37,624 bases of DNA from Novosphingobium sp. MW5. GTDB taxonomy: Bacteria > Pseudomonadota > Alphaproteobacteria > Sphingomonadales > Sphingomonadaceae. Each line of letters begins with the position of its first letter. Within the stretch, counting starts at the first letter, position 1. The DNA is taken from assembly GCA_025938935.1 (NCBI GenBank), contig JAPCWB010000005.1, forward strand, positions 1-37,624, given 5' to 3'. The translations under genes and the position numbers were made by a program. Below are positions 27,934 to 37,607 of this stretch, piece by piece. The notes under the pieces are model-generated. The model was not told the origin of the DNA and did not search any database. It worked only from the letters and a program-made list of their open reading frames with translations.

Positions 27934-27957
27934 AGCAGGCCAGGCCATTGGCCTGCT
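27934..27957 (+). promoter_or_regulatory. Leader hairpin upstream of serine-cycle operon
   Basis: A perfect 9-bp stem (AGCAGGCCA with TGGCCTGCT) with a 6-base loop lies 33 bases upstream of the aminotransferase ATG, just before its ribosome site (aaggag, 27977-27982). It could be a leader regulatory hairpin. I saw no glycine-riboswitch consensus around it. Confidence 0.4.
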
Positions 27958-27990
27958 GCCCCAGAGCCCGGCGACGAAGGAGCTTGACCG

Positions 27991-29267
27991 ATGACTGTGC
28001 AGATCTTCCCGCCGCTCACGATCCCCGGAAACGCTTGCCGCAGAGGCCGGGGCCCGGAAACACCGATGCGCGTGTGCTGCAGGCCTTTGCCGGTGCGGGT
28101 GTGGCGGATCACATGCAGGGCGACGTCCTGCGCGGCATGATCGAGTGCAAGTCGATGCTGCGCGCTATCTGGGGCACGCAAAACACCTACACCTTCGCGG
28201 TTGCCGGCACCGGAGTTCAGCGGGCTCGACGCCATGCGCTTGCCACCAGTGATGCCGGGGGACAAGGTCGTGGCCTTTGCCAACGGCACGTTTTCGGGCA
28301 TCGACGCCCTGACGCTCCGGATCAAGGCAGCAACGCGGGAGGAACTCGCCGCCGACGCACTGGATCCGAAAGCTGCCAGCGTTGCGGTGATCGAAGTGCC
28401 GCACGGGCAGTCGGTGACCGGTGACCTTGTAGAAGGCAGCGCTTGCCGAGGGCGCAAGCCGAAATGGGCCTTCATGGCTCATTGGGAGGACCGGTTCCGG
28501 CCGCATCAGCGATATTCGCGGGTTCTCGGACGCCTGCCGAACGGCACGGGGTGATGGGGCTGGTCGATGCGGTGTCCTCGCTCGGCGTTGAGGATTTCTC
28601 GATCGACGATTACCCGGGTGTCGCGGGCTGGGCGTCCTGCCCGCAAAAGGGCTCATGACTGCCTGCCGCTGACCTATGCCCCGGTCAGCTTCAGCGATGC
28701 CTATATCGCGTCGCTGAATGCAACCGGCGCCTACACATACGTGCACAATCCGATTTTCGAGGCGCGCCACTGGGGCATCGTCGACGAGCCACGACGTCGA
28801 GAAAGGCACTATCACCGAACCCATTCCGGGCTATGCCGTGGCGGCGCTTCATGGATCGCTGCGACTGACACTGCAGGAAGGCATTTCCGCGCGCGCCGCC
28901 GCGCCTATGCGCATCCCACGAAGCCGCCCTGCGCGATGCGGTCACGGCTCTCGGCTGTAAAGTGACCTCGGACATGACCAGCCTGGTGGTGCTGAACCTG
29001 CCGGACGAGCTGTCGCCGGGCGCGAGATGGAACTTGTGCAGGCCTGCCGCGACGGCAGGCTTCGGGATCTGGCCGACCCTGTCGGGAGCCTGTCCAGGTG
29101 CGCATCGGCATTCTCAACCGGCTGAAGCCGACGGCCATCCGGGAGATCGTCCGGCGTTTCGCCCGGGAGCAATGCGGGCTCTCGGGGCGGATGCGGACCC
29201 GGCGGTGGCTGATGCGCGTCTCGATGAACATTATGCCGGCGCGGTTGCAGCCGAGTGGGAGGGACAG
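27991..29267 (+). CDS. sgaA: Class V aminotransferase, probable serine-glyoxylate aminotransferase (frameshifted)
   Basis: This PLP enzyme would make hydroxypyruvate and glycine from serine and glyoxylate, the first step of the block. Pieces across frames read PGPGNTDARVLQAFAGAGVA, SGLDAM, MPGDKVVAFANGTFSGIDAL, VDAVSSLGVEDFSID (the PLP aspartate) and ASCPQKG, the loop with the PLP lysine. The C-terminal part reads TSDMTSLVVLNLPDELS and GFGIWPTLSEPVQVRIGIL. The role is set mainly by the neighbours mtkA, mtkB, hpr and mcl; alanine-glyoxylate aminotransferase is the alternative. The last frame runs without a stop into mtkA, so the exact end is unclear. Confidence 0.68.
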
Positions 29268-30498
29268 ATGGATATTCACGAGTATCAGGCCAAGGAAATC
29301 CTCTCCGGGTTTGGCGTTGAAGTGCCGCCGAGGCGCTCTGGCCTACAGTCCCGAGCAGGCTGCCTACCGCGCCCGCGAACTGGGCGGCGAAGAGTGGGTC
29401 GTCAAGGCACAAGGTGCATACCGGCGGGCGGGGCAAGGCCGGCGGTGTGAAGCTGTGCGGCAGCGACAGCGAAATCTTCGATGCCTGCGAGGACATGTTC
29501 GGCCGCAAGCTGGTCACCCACCAGGCCGGTCCTGAAGGCCAGGGCGTCTACGGGGTCTATGTCGAGGCCGGCGTTCAGATTGAACGTGAGATCTATCTGG
29601 GTCTGGTGCTCGACCGCTCCGGCCAGCGGGTGATGATCGTCGCGTCTGCCGAGGGCGGCATGGAGATCGAGGAGATCTCCGCGGAGCGGCCCGACAGCAT
29701 CGTGCGGGCAACGGTCGAGCCGGCTGTCGGCCTGCGCGAGTTCCAGGCACGCGAGATCGCATTTGCGCTGGGACTGATGCCAAGTCTGGTGCAGCAGATG
29801 GTGCTGCACGCTGCAAGGCTGCTACCGCGCCTTTACCGGGCTCGATGCCACCATGGTCGAGGTCAATCCCTCGCCGTTCGGCCCGGGCGACGGCCGGATC
29901 CTGGCGCTGGAGCGCCAGGATGAGCTTCGGCGCCGGCGGCACTGTTCCGTCGTCCGCAGATCAGCGAGCTGCGCGACGAGCATGGAGGACCCGCGCGAGG
30001 AAGCCGCGCCGCGGATCAAGGGCCTGCTCCTACGTGGGCCTCGACGGCAACATCGGCATGCATCGTCAGCGGCGCAGGCACTGGCCGCGGCGGAGCCACT
30101 GGATGCTGATCGTGCTGTCCGGCGGCGCCGCCAGCTTTCGTCGGCCATCGGCGGTGGCGCGTCCTCGGGCAGGATCGCCGAGGCGCTTCCGGCTGGTGCT
30201 GCGCGACGCCGAAGGCGCGAGGCCGGTCCTGGTCGCCTTGTTGCCGGCATCAGCGGCCGCGGCTGGGTCGCAGAAGGCGTGGTGCAGGCGCTGCCCGCGA
30301 ACTTCAGGTCGACGTTCCCGTGGTCGATCTCGCCTTGCGGGCACCAATGTGGAGGAGGAGCAGAAGATCCTGGCACGATCAGTGACCTGCCCGTCGTCCG
30401 CGCCTCAGATCTGATGGAAGCCGCGCGACGTGCGGATGAGCGCCTGGAAAAAGCGACGTCTGCTCTTGGCTACCGAAGTGCAGAGGCAGCTGCAGTGA
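29268..30498 (+). CDS. mtkA: Malate-CoA ligase beta subunit (ATP-grasp, heavily frameshifted)
   Basis: This subunit binds ATP and, with MtkB, activates malate to malyl-CoA. It is a SucC homologue. The start MDIHEYQAKEILSGFGVEVP is a clear succinyl-CoA-synthetase-type N-terminus, followed by VKAQ(V)HTGGRGKAGGVKLCGS, REIYLGLVLDRSGQRVMIV, SAEGGMEIEEISAERPDSIV and MVEVNPSPFGPGDGRILALE. After 29930 the frame changes often; LDGNIG, IVLSGG and VAEGVVQALPANF can still be read. At least two shifts are extra A residues in CAG-like sites. The end is placed at the TGA 30496-30498. Malate rather than succinate is inferred from the serine-cycle neighbours. Confidence 0.78.
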
Positions 30499-31411
30499 CG
30501 CATTCTTCTGGACCGCCAATGGGTCGCGCGTAATCGTTCGAGGCATTGCCGGGCGGATCCGTCTATGCGGATTTTCCCGCCGCCAGAGCTGATCTTAACT
30601 GCCGGCACCAATGTCGTTGGCGGTGTGGTTCCCGGCATGGGCGAGCAGAATCCAGATCGAGGGCGTGCCGGTGTTCGATACCGTCAAGCAGGCGGTGGCC
30701 GCGACCGGGGCCGACACAAGCCTGGTGTTCGTGCCGCCGCCGTTTGCAGCTGACGGCATCATGGAAGCCGCCGATGCGGGCATCCGCTGCTGCGTCTGCA
30801 TCACCGACGGTATTCCCGCCCGGGACATGATCCAGGTGGAAACGCGCTACATGTGGCGCTATCCCAAGGAACGTCGCATGGTACTGACGGGGCCGAACTG
30901 CGCCGGTACGATTTCGCCGGGCAAGGCGCTGCTCGGCATCATGCCGGGCCATATCTATCTGCCCGGCCATGTCGGCATTGTCAGCCGCTCGGGCACGCTC
31001 GGCCACGAAACCGCGGCCCAGCTCGGAGAGCGCGGCATCGGTGTATCGACCAGTGTCGGTATTGGCGGCGATCCGATCAACGGCTCGTCCTGCCGCGACA
31101 TCCTCGCGGAGTTCGAGGCCGATGACGACACGCAGGCGATCGCGATGATCGGCGAGATCGGCGGGCCGCAGGAAGCCGAGGCGGCAGAATTTGTCCGCAA
31201 TCACGTTGCCAAGCCCGTGGTCGCTTATGTGGCAGGTCTCACTGCGCCGAAGGGACGCACGATGGGCCATGCGGGGGCGATCATCTCCGCCTTCGGGAAG
31301 CGCATCCGGAAAAGGTCGAGATCCTCAATGCAGCCGGCGTCATCGTTGCCGAAAATCCGGCAGTCATCGGCGAAGCCATCGCCAATGTGTGGAAGAAAGG
31401 CGGCGGCGTGA
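30497..31411 (+). CDS. mtkB: Malate-CoA ligase alpha subunit (frameshifted)
   Basis: This SucD-like partner of MtkA carries the active-site histidine. The damaged start reads ILLDRQ...RVIVRGIAGRI in pieces, then the long clean part shows TNVVGGVVPG, GVPVFDTVKQAVAATGADTS, VFVPPPFAADGIMEAADAGI, LTGPNCAGTISPGKALLGIM and IVSRSGTLGHETAAQLGERG. The phosphohistidine motif GRTMGHAGAI is intact. A shift near 31300 hides the natural C-terminus (VEILNAAGVIVAENPAVIGE). The TGA at 31409-31411 shares its last base with the ATG of the next gene. Start position is approximate because the initiation codon seems corrupted. Confidence 0.82.
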
Positions 31412-32388
31412 TGGTGAAACCTTCCGTTTCTACCGTCACCCGGCGCTGGCCCGCCGCCGTTGAGGCGCAGTTGGCCGAAAGCTACGGCGCGGTCCTGAAC
31501 ACCAGCGACAAGCCGCTCAGCCCGACGGCGAATTGCGCGACGCGCTCCGGAACCATGACGCCGTGCTGCCGACGGTGACCGACAAGCTGGGCGCCGAGGT
31601 GTTGGAACAGCCGGGCGCCGGGGTGCGCATCCTCGCCAACTACGGCGTCGGCTACAGCCATATCTGCGAAGGCTTCCGCGCAAAGACCTGGGGCTGACCG
31701 TGACGAACACGCCGGACGGTCTCTCCGAATGCACGGCGGACCTCGCCGCGGCGCTGCTCCTGATGGCCGCCCGCCGGGCGGGAGACGGCGAGCGCGAGCT
31801 GCGCGCGGGCAACTGGCAGGGGCTGGCGGCCCACCCACCTGATCGGCACCAAGGTGAGCGGCAAGACGCTGGGGATTGTCGGCTTCGGCCGCATCGGCCA
31901 GGAAATGGCGCGCCGCGCTCGTTTCGGCTTCGGCATGAAGATCATCGTCCATAACCGCAGCCGGGTGGATGCTTCTGTTCTGGCAGAGTTCGGCGCGGTC
32001 CAGACGGGTTCCGACCCCGACGACCTGTTGCCTGAGTGCGATTTCGTTTCCCTGCATTGCCCGGGAGGTACCGGTAACCGGCACCTCATCGACGCGCGCC
32101 GGCTGGACCTGATGAAACCGGGTGCGTTCCTCATCAACACCGCCCGCGGCGAGGTGGTCGACGAGGCTGCTCTCGTCGAGGCGCTGATCTTCGATGCGAT
32201 CGGCGGCGCCGCCCTGGACGTCTTCGACGGCGAGCCGAACATCAATCCCGCGCTGCTTCAATGCGACGGCGTGGTGCTGCTGCCGCATCTGGGCAGCGCC
32301 ACCCGCGAGGCGCGCGAGGCCATGGGCTTTCGCGTTCTGGACAATCTGGGCGACTTCTTCGCCGGCCGAGATCCGCGCGACCGGGTGA
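31411..32388 (+). CDS. hprA: D-2-hydroxyacid dehydrogenase, probable hydroxypyruvate reductase (frameshifted)
   Basis: This NAD(P)H-dependent enzyme would reduce hydroxypyruvate to D-glycerate in the serine cycle. The start MVKPSVSTVTRRWPAAVEAQ is followed across frames by ELRDALRNHDAVLPTVTDKL and LANYGVGYSHI. Then come the cofactor motif KTLGIVGFGRIGQEMARRAR, the catalytic arginine in INTARGEVVDEAAL, the glutamate in ALDVFDGEPNIN and the histidine in LLPHLGSATREAREAMG. Shifts are near 31530, 31675 and 31835. The end is uncertain: a TGA in another frame at 32386-32388 is taken. It could also be a related glyoxylate reductase. Confidence 0.8.
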
Positions 32389-32457
32389 TCCACGGCGCGT
32401 ACCGAATTTATCTGGCGCGAGAAACCACCTGCCCACCTACTCCGCAGGAGATCCGAC

Positions 32458-33447
32458 ATGAGCTTTTTCACTATCGAGCAGGCACCCGCGCGCCTCAACC
32501 GCAGCGAACTGGCCGTGCCGGGCAGCCAGCCGGACATGTTCGAAAAGGCGGCGGCTGCCTCCGCCGCCGACGTCATTTTCCTCGATCTTGAGGATGCCCG
32601 TGGCACCGACGAAAGGACCAGAGCCCGTAAGAACATCATTGCAGCCCTCAACGACATCGACTGGGGCAGCAAGACCATGTCGGTGCGCATCAACGGGCTC
32701 GACACCCTGCATGTACCGCGACGTGGTCGATGTGGTCGAACAGGCCGGTGCGCGCCTCGACCTGATCGCGATTCCCAAGGTCGGCACGGCCGCCGATGTC
32801 TATGCACTCGACATGCTGGTCACCCAGATCAGAGCCGCCAGTTGCAGCGGGCGGATCGGCTTTGAGCACATCATCGAGACCGCGCTTGGCATGCAGAATG
32901 TCCATGGCGCGCTCGGCCTCGAAGCGCAACGAAAGCCTGCATTTTGGCGTCGCCGACTATGCCGCCAGCACTCGCGCCCGAACGACCATCATCGGCGGCG
33001 TCAATCCCGACTATGCGGTGCTGGCCGATCCGGTGCAGGACGGCAGCCGCGAGGTCCATTGGGGCGACATGTGGCACTACGCGCTCGCCCGCATGATCGT
33101 TACCGCCCGCGCCAACGGTCTGCGCCCGGTCGACAGCCCCTTCGGCGACTTCAAGGACCCCGACGGCTACCGTGCCGCCGCCCGCCGCGCCGCCGTGCTC
33201 GGCTGCGAAGGCAAGTGGGCCATTCACCGAGGCCAGATCGCGCTCGCCAACGAGGTGATGAGCCCGTCGACGCATGAGAGTCGCAAGGCACGGCGCATCC
33301 TGGAAGCGATGGCGGCGGCCGCGACGGCCGGCGCAAGGCGCGGTGTCGCTGGACGGCGGGCTGATCGACTACGCCTCGATCCGGCAGGCCGAGGTACTGG
33401 TGGCGAAGGCGAGCCAGATTTCGGACGGGGCAGTCGCATTGACCTGA
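32458..33447 (+). CDS. mcl: Malyl-CoA lyase, CitE/HpcH family (frameshifted)
   Basis: This enzyme cleaves L-malyl-CoA to acetyl-CoA and glyoxylate, closing the serine-cycle block. The ATG at 32458 follows caggag. The N-terminus reads ARLNRSELAVPGSQPDMFEK, then ASAADVIFLDLEDARGTDER (the metal-site aspartate and glutamate region), VRINGLDT, LDLIAIPKVGTAADVYALDM and GFEHIIETALGMQNV. After a shift near 32930, ESLHFGVADYAAS, VHWGDMWHYALARMIVTARA, DSPFGDFKDPDGYRAAARRA and GKWAIHRGQIALANEVMSPS follow. A late shift near 33340 exposes LDGGLIDYASIRQAEVLVAK and the stop at 33445-33447. About 318 residues, as in known malyl-CoA lyases. Confidence 0.85.
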
Positions 33448-33797
33448 ATACGCCAGTGGCGGTCTTCGCGGCATCGTGAATGCCGTCTTGGAATGCCTGC
33501 CTCTTGATCTTGCGCCGAACTTCTCATCGGAACTCCGTCGATCTGCCCCGGGCCGTTCCGGCGAACCAGCTCTCCCATCATCGTTGCAGATCGTTAGAGA
33601 CGGCCACGATTCCAATCCTTCATTGGACGATCCGGGCGCTCCGCCATGTCCACCTCGGACATCTTCCGCAGCGCGCGACGGCGCGGCAGCTTTGCAACAT
33701 ATCCTCGACGACGATGTGATCGAGCACCATATCATCATGACGGCCGGATCTCGCCTGTCTTCACCGGAGGCTGGATCGCATTGACGGAGCAAGGACC
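33448..33797. other. Intergenic stretch without recognisable gene
   Basis: Open frames here are short and do not resemble known proteins. The last part (about 33735-33785) could be the damaged end of a small gene, but nothing firm can be said. Confidence 0.4.
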
Positions 33798-34387
33798 ATG
33801 ACACCGACACGCCGAACCGTACTGAAATCGCTGCTCGCCGCTCCCCCGGTCATCGTCTGCACGGGTTCGGCAAGTCATGTGTGAGGCAGGTCTCAGAACT
33901 TCCGCCGACACCGTCCTGCGATGGCGGTTCGGAGCAGACGCCGCAACAGACGGCGGAGCCGTTCTGATCCGAACTCGCCGCGCCGCGGCGATCGACCGAG
34001 ATGCGGGATCGCAACCACGCTTTTCGCGCTTCTCGGTTTCGTGCTCGATACGCGCTGCCGAGCTATTCCGGGCGCGACGGTGGAAGTCTGGCGCCGACGA
34101 GCAAGGGGAATACGACAACAGCGGCTACCGTTGGCGGGCTCATCAATTCACGGACGATTCCGGTCGCTGGGGTTTCGACACGATCAAGACCCGGCATTAC
34201 TCGTTCCGCACCCCCCACTATCATATTCAAGTGCAGGCGCCTGGAAGAGAGCTGCTGGCAGCGCAGTTGTACTTCCCCGATCATCCGCGAAACGGGACAG
34301 ACCGTCTCTTCCGATCCGCGCCTGGTTATGGCAGTGTCCGATCAAGGGCGCACCGGGAGGTTCGACTTTGTTCTCCCGGTCGAATGA
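33798..34387 (+). CDS. Intradiol ring-cleavage dioxygenase family protein with Tat-like leader (frameshifted)
   Basis: This resembles the short secreted or periplasmic relatives of protocatechuate 3,4-dioxygenase. The start MTPTRRTVLKSLLAAPPVIV looks like a twin-arginine leader. Pieces in other frames read TPQQTAEPF, ALLGFVLDTRCRAIPGATVE, then DEQGEYDNSGYRWRAHQFTD (iron-site tyrosine region), SFRTPHYHIQVQAPG (the H-x-H iron ligands) and RLVMAVSDQGRTGRFDFVLP at the end. At least four shifts are needed. The family uses non-haem ferric iron bound by two Tyr and two His; one Tyr and both His can be seen. The substrate is unknown. Confidence 0.72.
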
Positions 34388-35033
34388 GAGCCGCTGATCC
34401 GGGGCTCATCGCAACCGATGACAGTAGCATTGCGCATCCTTTGCAGGAGACCGCGGAGGAGCCTGCCCGGTCTACATTAAGGGCTTGATCAGTCCGGAGA
34501 CCGCAAGAGCATTTCAGGCGATGGCGGAGAGGATGGTCGCAGCAAGCTACGATCGGTTACACCATTCAGTGCGAGCAGTCCCTGGGATCCACTTCCGCTT
34601 GAAGCCGCGGTTCCGAGCACGGCATTTCCCCGATCCTGTTTTGACCGGCCGCCGCATCAGTATCGGTGACTGTTTTTGACTGGCATTGCCTTCTATTCCT
34701 TCTATCGGCTCGTTACGATGAAATACTTTACAAAAACAATGTGTTGAGTTTCCCCTGGGTGTTAGTACGTGATCTAGGCGTTCCATTTCCAGGCATTCTT
34801 CCGCCGATATTCTAATAGGATCTGTTATCGGCTCACTTACATGCGCTAATCCCGCAAAAATACGAGGCTCCCTTTGGCGTTTATTGCCTGCTTTTGAGTT
34901 TTATCCAACAGTTGGTCGGGACGGCGGGACGGCAAGATAGAGAAGTGAGGCACTTTCTGATTGCGATTTTCTGCCGCAATCCTTTGGAACGCATTCGAAA
35001 CTCTGGCTTATTCGCACATGCTCAACGTTTCCG
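34388..35033. other. Intergenic stretch, AT-richer, with repeat copy 2
   Basis: No gene is assigned. A plus-strand frame at about 34455-34560 reads YIKGLISPETARAFQAMAER, which looks protein-like but matches no family I can name. From 34680 to 34925 the DNA is AT-richer than its surroundings and ends at the dispersed repeat. Confidence 0.4.
34927..34959 (+). repeat. Dispersed repeat, copy 2
   Basis: Thirty-three bases match 16242-16275 except for one missing A in the dyad (AGAAGTG instead of AGAAAGTG). Orientation is the same. The two copies bracket 18.7 kb holding the PDC-type and serine-cycle genes. Confidence 0.85.
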
Positions 35034-35732
35034 TTGTTTCTCAGCGGGTTTAAGGGCTTGTTGACCCAAAACGGAGTTTGTTGGCGGCGGATTCTGGAGA
35101 CGCGGGCCGGGATCGATGTAGAGATCGCTCTTGAGAGTGACAGTTTTGCCGACCTGGCCGGGGCGATTGGCATCCGCAAGGCATCCATCCACTATCACTT
35201 CCCCACCAAGGCGATCCTGACGGCCGATCTCATGGACCGCTATCATAGGAAGGTCGCTGCCGCCTGTGCACAGATCGAGCAAACGCACGACACGGCCGCA
35301 GCCCGCCTGCTGGCGCTCATCGCGTTCTACCGCGGGGCGTTGAACGGCGGCACGACCCTGTGCCTGTGCGTCGCCCTGACGGCGAGCCGTGAAGAACCTG
35401 AGCAACGAGGTCAAAGGCAAGATCAACCTGTTCCGCGGCGCCTTGTTGCAATGGCTGGACGACACCTTCACGCTTGGGCAGGGCGACGAAAGCATCCGTG
35501 GCGTCACCGACCCCTGCCGATGCCCGCGCCACGCTGGCCTGCTCGAAGGTGCGCATCTGGCGGCCCGGGCGGAAGAGAACATCTCGGTTTCGATGCCGCG
35601 ACGCACGCCCTGCAACAGCAGTCCGCACCTAAGGCGGCATGCATTCATGTCGAGATGCAAGCCATGGGGACCACTCAAGACAAGAAGAGACGACCCCCGA
35701 TCCCTGCGAGATCGGCCCCTATTCTCGGATGA
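35034..35732 (+). CDS. TetR-family transcription regulator (frameshifted)
   Basis: The TetR DNA-binding helix-turn-helix is clear as FADLAGAIGIRKASIHYHFP followed by TKAILTADLMDRYHRKVAAA. The ligand-domain part continues THDTAAARLLALIAFYRGAL, and after a shift near 35390, LSNEVKGKINLFRGALLQWL and EGAHLAARAEENIS, which is a usual TetR C-terminal helix (LLEGAHLAAR). The first 40 residues are damaged and the start is not certain; the end is approximate. It lies beside the intradiol gene and upstream of a convergent hcp gene. Its target is unknown. Confidence 0.72.
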   Translation: MFLSGFKGLLTQNGVCWRRILETRAGIDVEIALESDSFADLAGAIGIRKASIHYHFPTKAILTADLMDRYHRKVAAACAQIEQTHDTAAARLLALIAFYRGALNGGTTLCLCVALTASREEPEQRGQRQDQPVPRRLVAMAGRHLHAWAGRRKHPWRHRPLPMPAPRWPARRCASGGPGGREHLGFDAATHALQQQSAPKAACIHVEMQAMGTTQDKKRRPPIPARSAPILG

Positions 35733-35931
35733 ACCGGATTTGCTCCCAGCGCGGTGGGCGGACCCATCATATCATGCCGATTTCACCTTATGATGGTCAA
35801 GACCGCGAACGGCCGTCTCAGCGCATCCACAGACATCCCTACCCTTGCGCAGGGCAGGTCTATCTGTCTTGCCGCGCAGGCTCGGGTTCGGCAACGGCGC
35901 GTTGAATTCACGTGCCGGCAGGAAGGTAGCT

Positions 35932-35971
35932 GGACCCGCTTGCCGCAACTGTGCGTCCAGCAAACGGGTCC
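35932..35971 (-). terminator. Long hairpin after hcp
   Basis: A 12-bp stem with one G-U pair (35932-35943 with 35960-35971) and a 16-base loop starts 8 bases after the hcp stop on the minus strand. No T-run follows, so it may act as a terminator or protect the abundant hcp mRNA. The gap 35733-35931 holds no recognised gene. Confidence 0.45.
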
Positions 35972-35979
35972 GGCAGGTA

Positions 35980-36459
35980 TCACTTCTTTTCGCTTGCCGC
36001 GATATCCCAGGCGAACTCCGGAGCCGCGCCTTTCGAGCCGTCCGGCTTCTGTTCGGTGTAGATGTGCTTGTACTCACCGAAGTTCAGCGTGCAGCTTTCC
36101 GCGATGCGGTCGTCGGAACCGCTGCCACCGGTCAGGTTGGTGACGATAATGTCCTTCATTTCGACTTTGATGTATTCAACCGGACTGTCGCCGGCAGCCT
36201 TGCGGATCAGCAGGGTCAGCGGCAATGTGCTTGCCGGTCGACAGATGCTGAAGCAGAACCGGGGTTGATTTGTCGACAAACTTTGTAGAGTGCTCAGGTC
36301 CTGAAAAGGCTTTGCCGGAGCCGGAACCGCCCGCCCATGTGGGTGGTTCCCGACTGGGATGCACCCAGGACCAGGACAGGACATCGATCTTGTCCTTGTG
36401 GCTTTTGTCCTGAGCTTCACCCTTGATGCCCTCGAGTTCAAAAAACAATCTACGGCCAT
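35980..36459 (-). CDS. hcp: Type VI secretion system tube protein Hcp (frameshifted)
   Basis: Hcp forms the hexameric tube of the type VI secretion system and is secreted with effectors. The start MAVDCFL is followed in another frame by EGIKGEAQDKSHKDKIDVLS and WSWV, a classic Hcp opening, then TKFVDKSTPVLLQHLSTGKH (Hcp core helix region). The clean C-terminal part is RKAAGDSPVEYIKVEMKDII, VTNLTGGSGSDDRIAESCTL and NFGEYKHIYTEQKPDGSKGA, ending WDIAASEKK. The span of 480 bases gives 160 residues, the usual length. No other type VI gene is recognised nearby, so it appears as an orphan, common for Hcp. Confidence 0.87.
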   Translation of the reverse strand: MAVDCFLNSRASRVKLRTKATRTRSMSCPGPGCIPVGNHPHGRAVPAPAKPFQDLSTLQSLSTNQPRFCFSICRPASTLPLTLLIRKAAGDSPVEYIKVEMKDIIVTNLTGGSGSDDRIAESCTLNFGEYKHIYTEQKPDGSKGAAPEFAWDIAASEKK

Positions 36460-37293
36460 GTCAGTTAACCTCGTTGGTCTGGCGTCCGGTGGAGGCTTTC
36501 CGGTCGACGCGCGGTTTCGGTTTGATTGGGGACACCGGGGCGGCCCCAATTCTCTCGCTTATCCGCAAGCGCAAGACTGGTGCGCCAAGCGGAGTGGCCT
36601 GGTAGCGCGGCAAGAACGACGCTCCCTTGCAGGCCCTCGTACGGTTGATCTGCGCCTTTCTGATTGACCGTCTCGACGGCGTCCTGCACGCCGAGCTCAA
36701 GGGGTTACTCACAGCTTGTGGGCGAAACCCAGGGAGCAGTTCCCGTTGGCTGTAGACCAGACAATTAGTCTCTGGAAACTTGTACCTGCAACGAATTTGC
36801 CACGATCGGTTGAATAATACAGACGTTATGCTCGTTCATTTAAACATGAAGCTAGTCTACCCAGCGTGATTAGTCTAAACATATTCCAAATTTTTTCGCG
36901 TTCTTTTTCAGTTTGTAACTTATTCATCTAATCAGATGATGCGTTTTCCTGGTGACCTACATCACAACAAATGCGTGGATTGATTTCGGCAGGCGCAACT
37001 ACGGTTGGGCTATCAAGGCGGAATCTCGACTGCGCCAATTCGTGGGCAAAACCGATGCTTTCCAACGAAAAGGCGTATGAAATCATTGGCGGCGCCATCA
37101 CCGGCGCCATCCTTACCAGATCATCATCAACAACGCCCACGGGATCAGCCTCGAACGCGTTCCCGTTCATGGCGAAAGTGGACATCCGACGGACGAAAAG
37201 TTCAAACGTCACCGACCGAACTCAGGATTCAACACGGCGTGAAACGCTGAACTGTGCGTCAGCATGGCTTTTGCAGTTCACAGGGCCCTTCGG
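36460..37293. other. Stretch without a firm gene call
   Basis: From 36460 to 36720 both strands have open frames but no family resemblance. From 36720 to 36960 the DNA is AT-rich and probably holds promoters; ATTAGTCT occurs twice (about 36762 and 36869). From 36928 to 37212 a minus-strand frame of 94 residues and a plus-strand frame starting at 36971 are both plausible, and I could not choose between them. Confidence 0.35.
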
Positions 37294-37607
37294 TCACATA
37301 CTGAATTCCGCATCCTGCGTATCCGGTACCACGTCGAAGGTGCAACGGGCAGAGACAGCGCTCTCGCAATCCGGTCTCGATACCCTTTCTCAAGGCGATG
37401 CCCTTCTTCAAGGCGGCGGATTTCGTCGGCAGTCAGGCCACGCAGGCCGCCGCCATCCAGGGAATAGCCAAGATGTTCCCGGTAGGCTCTGATGACGGAT
37501 GTACCCTGAGCGGTGGCGATGGATATCACCTCGGTAATTGCTGATTTCTCGATTCGGTCGCGTTGGTCCTTGAAAACGGCAAATGAAATAGCGATGCCAG
37601 AAATCAT
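37294..37607 (-). CDS. XRE-like helix-turn-helix protein, possible antitoxin (frameshifted)
   Basis: The readable part is VIRAYREHLGYSL, then GLTADEIRRLEEGHRLEKGY and RDRIARALSLP, a Cro/CI-type HTH as found in many type II antitoxins (wREH..S....A...G.....I..lE.G). A shift near 37345 leads to the natural end TFDVVPDTQDAEFSM with a stop at 37294-37296. The HTH's first helix is also damaged near 37455. The start at 37607 is the first ATG of the open frame and is uncertain. A partner toxin would lie upstream, beyond the window edge. Confidence 0.55.

Noticed and set aside
27790..27990. Possible glycine riboswitch before the aminotransferase gene
   Set aside because: Only a simple 9-bp hairpin is seen; the conserved glycine-aptamer segments are not.
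31482..32807. Minus-strand open frame of 441 codons over hydroxypyruvate reductase
   Set aside because: It looks long only because the real gene is frameshifted; the plus-strand dehydrogenase motifs are unmistakable.
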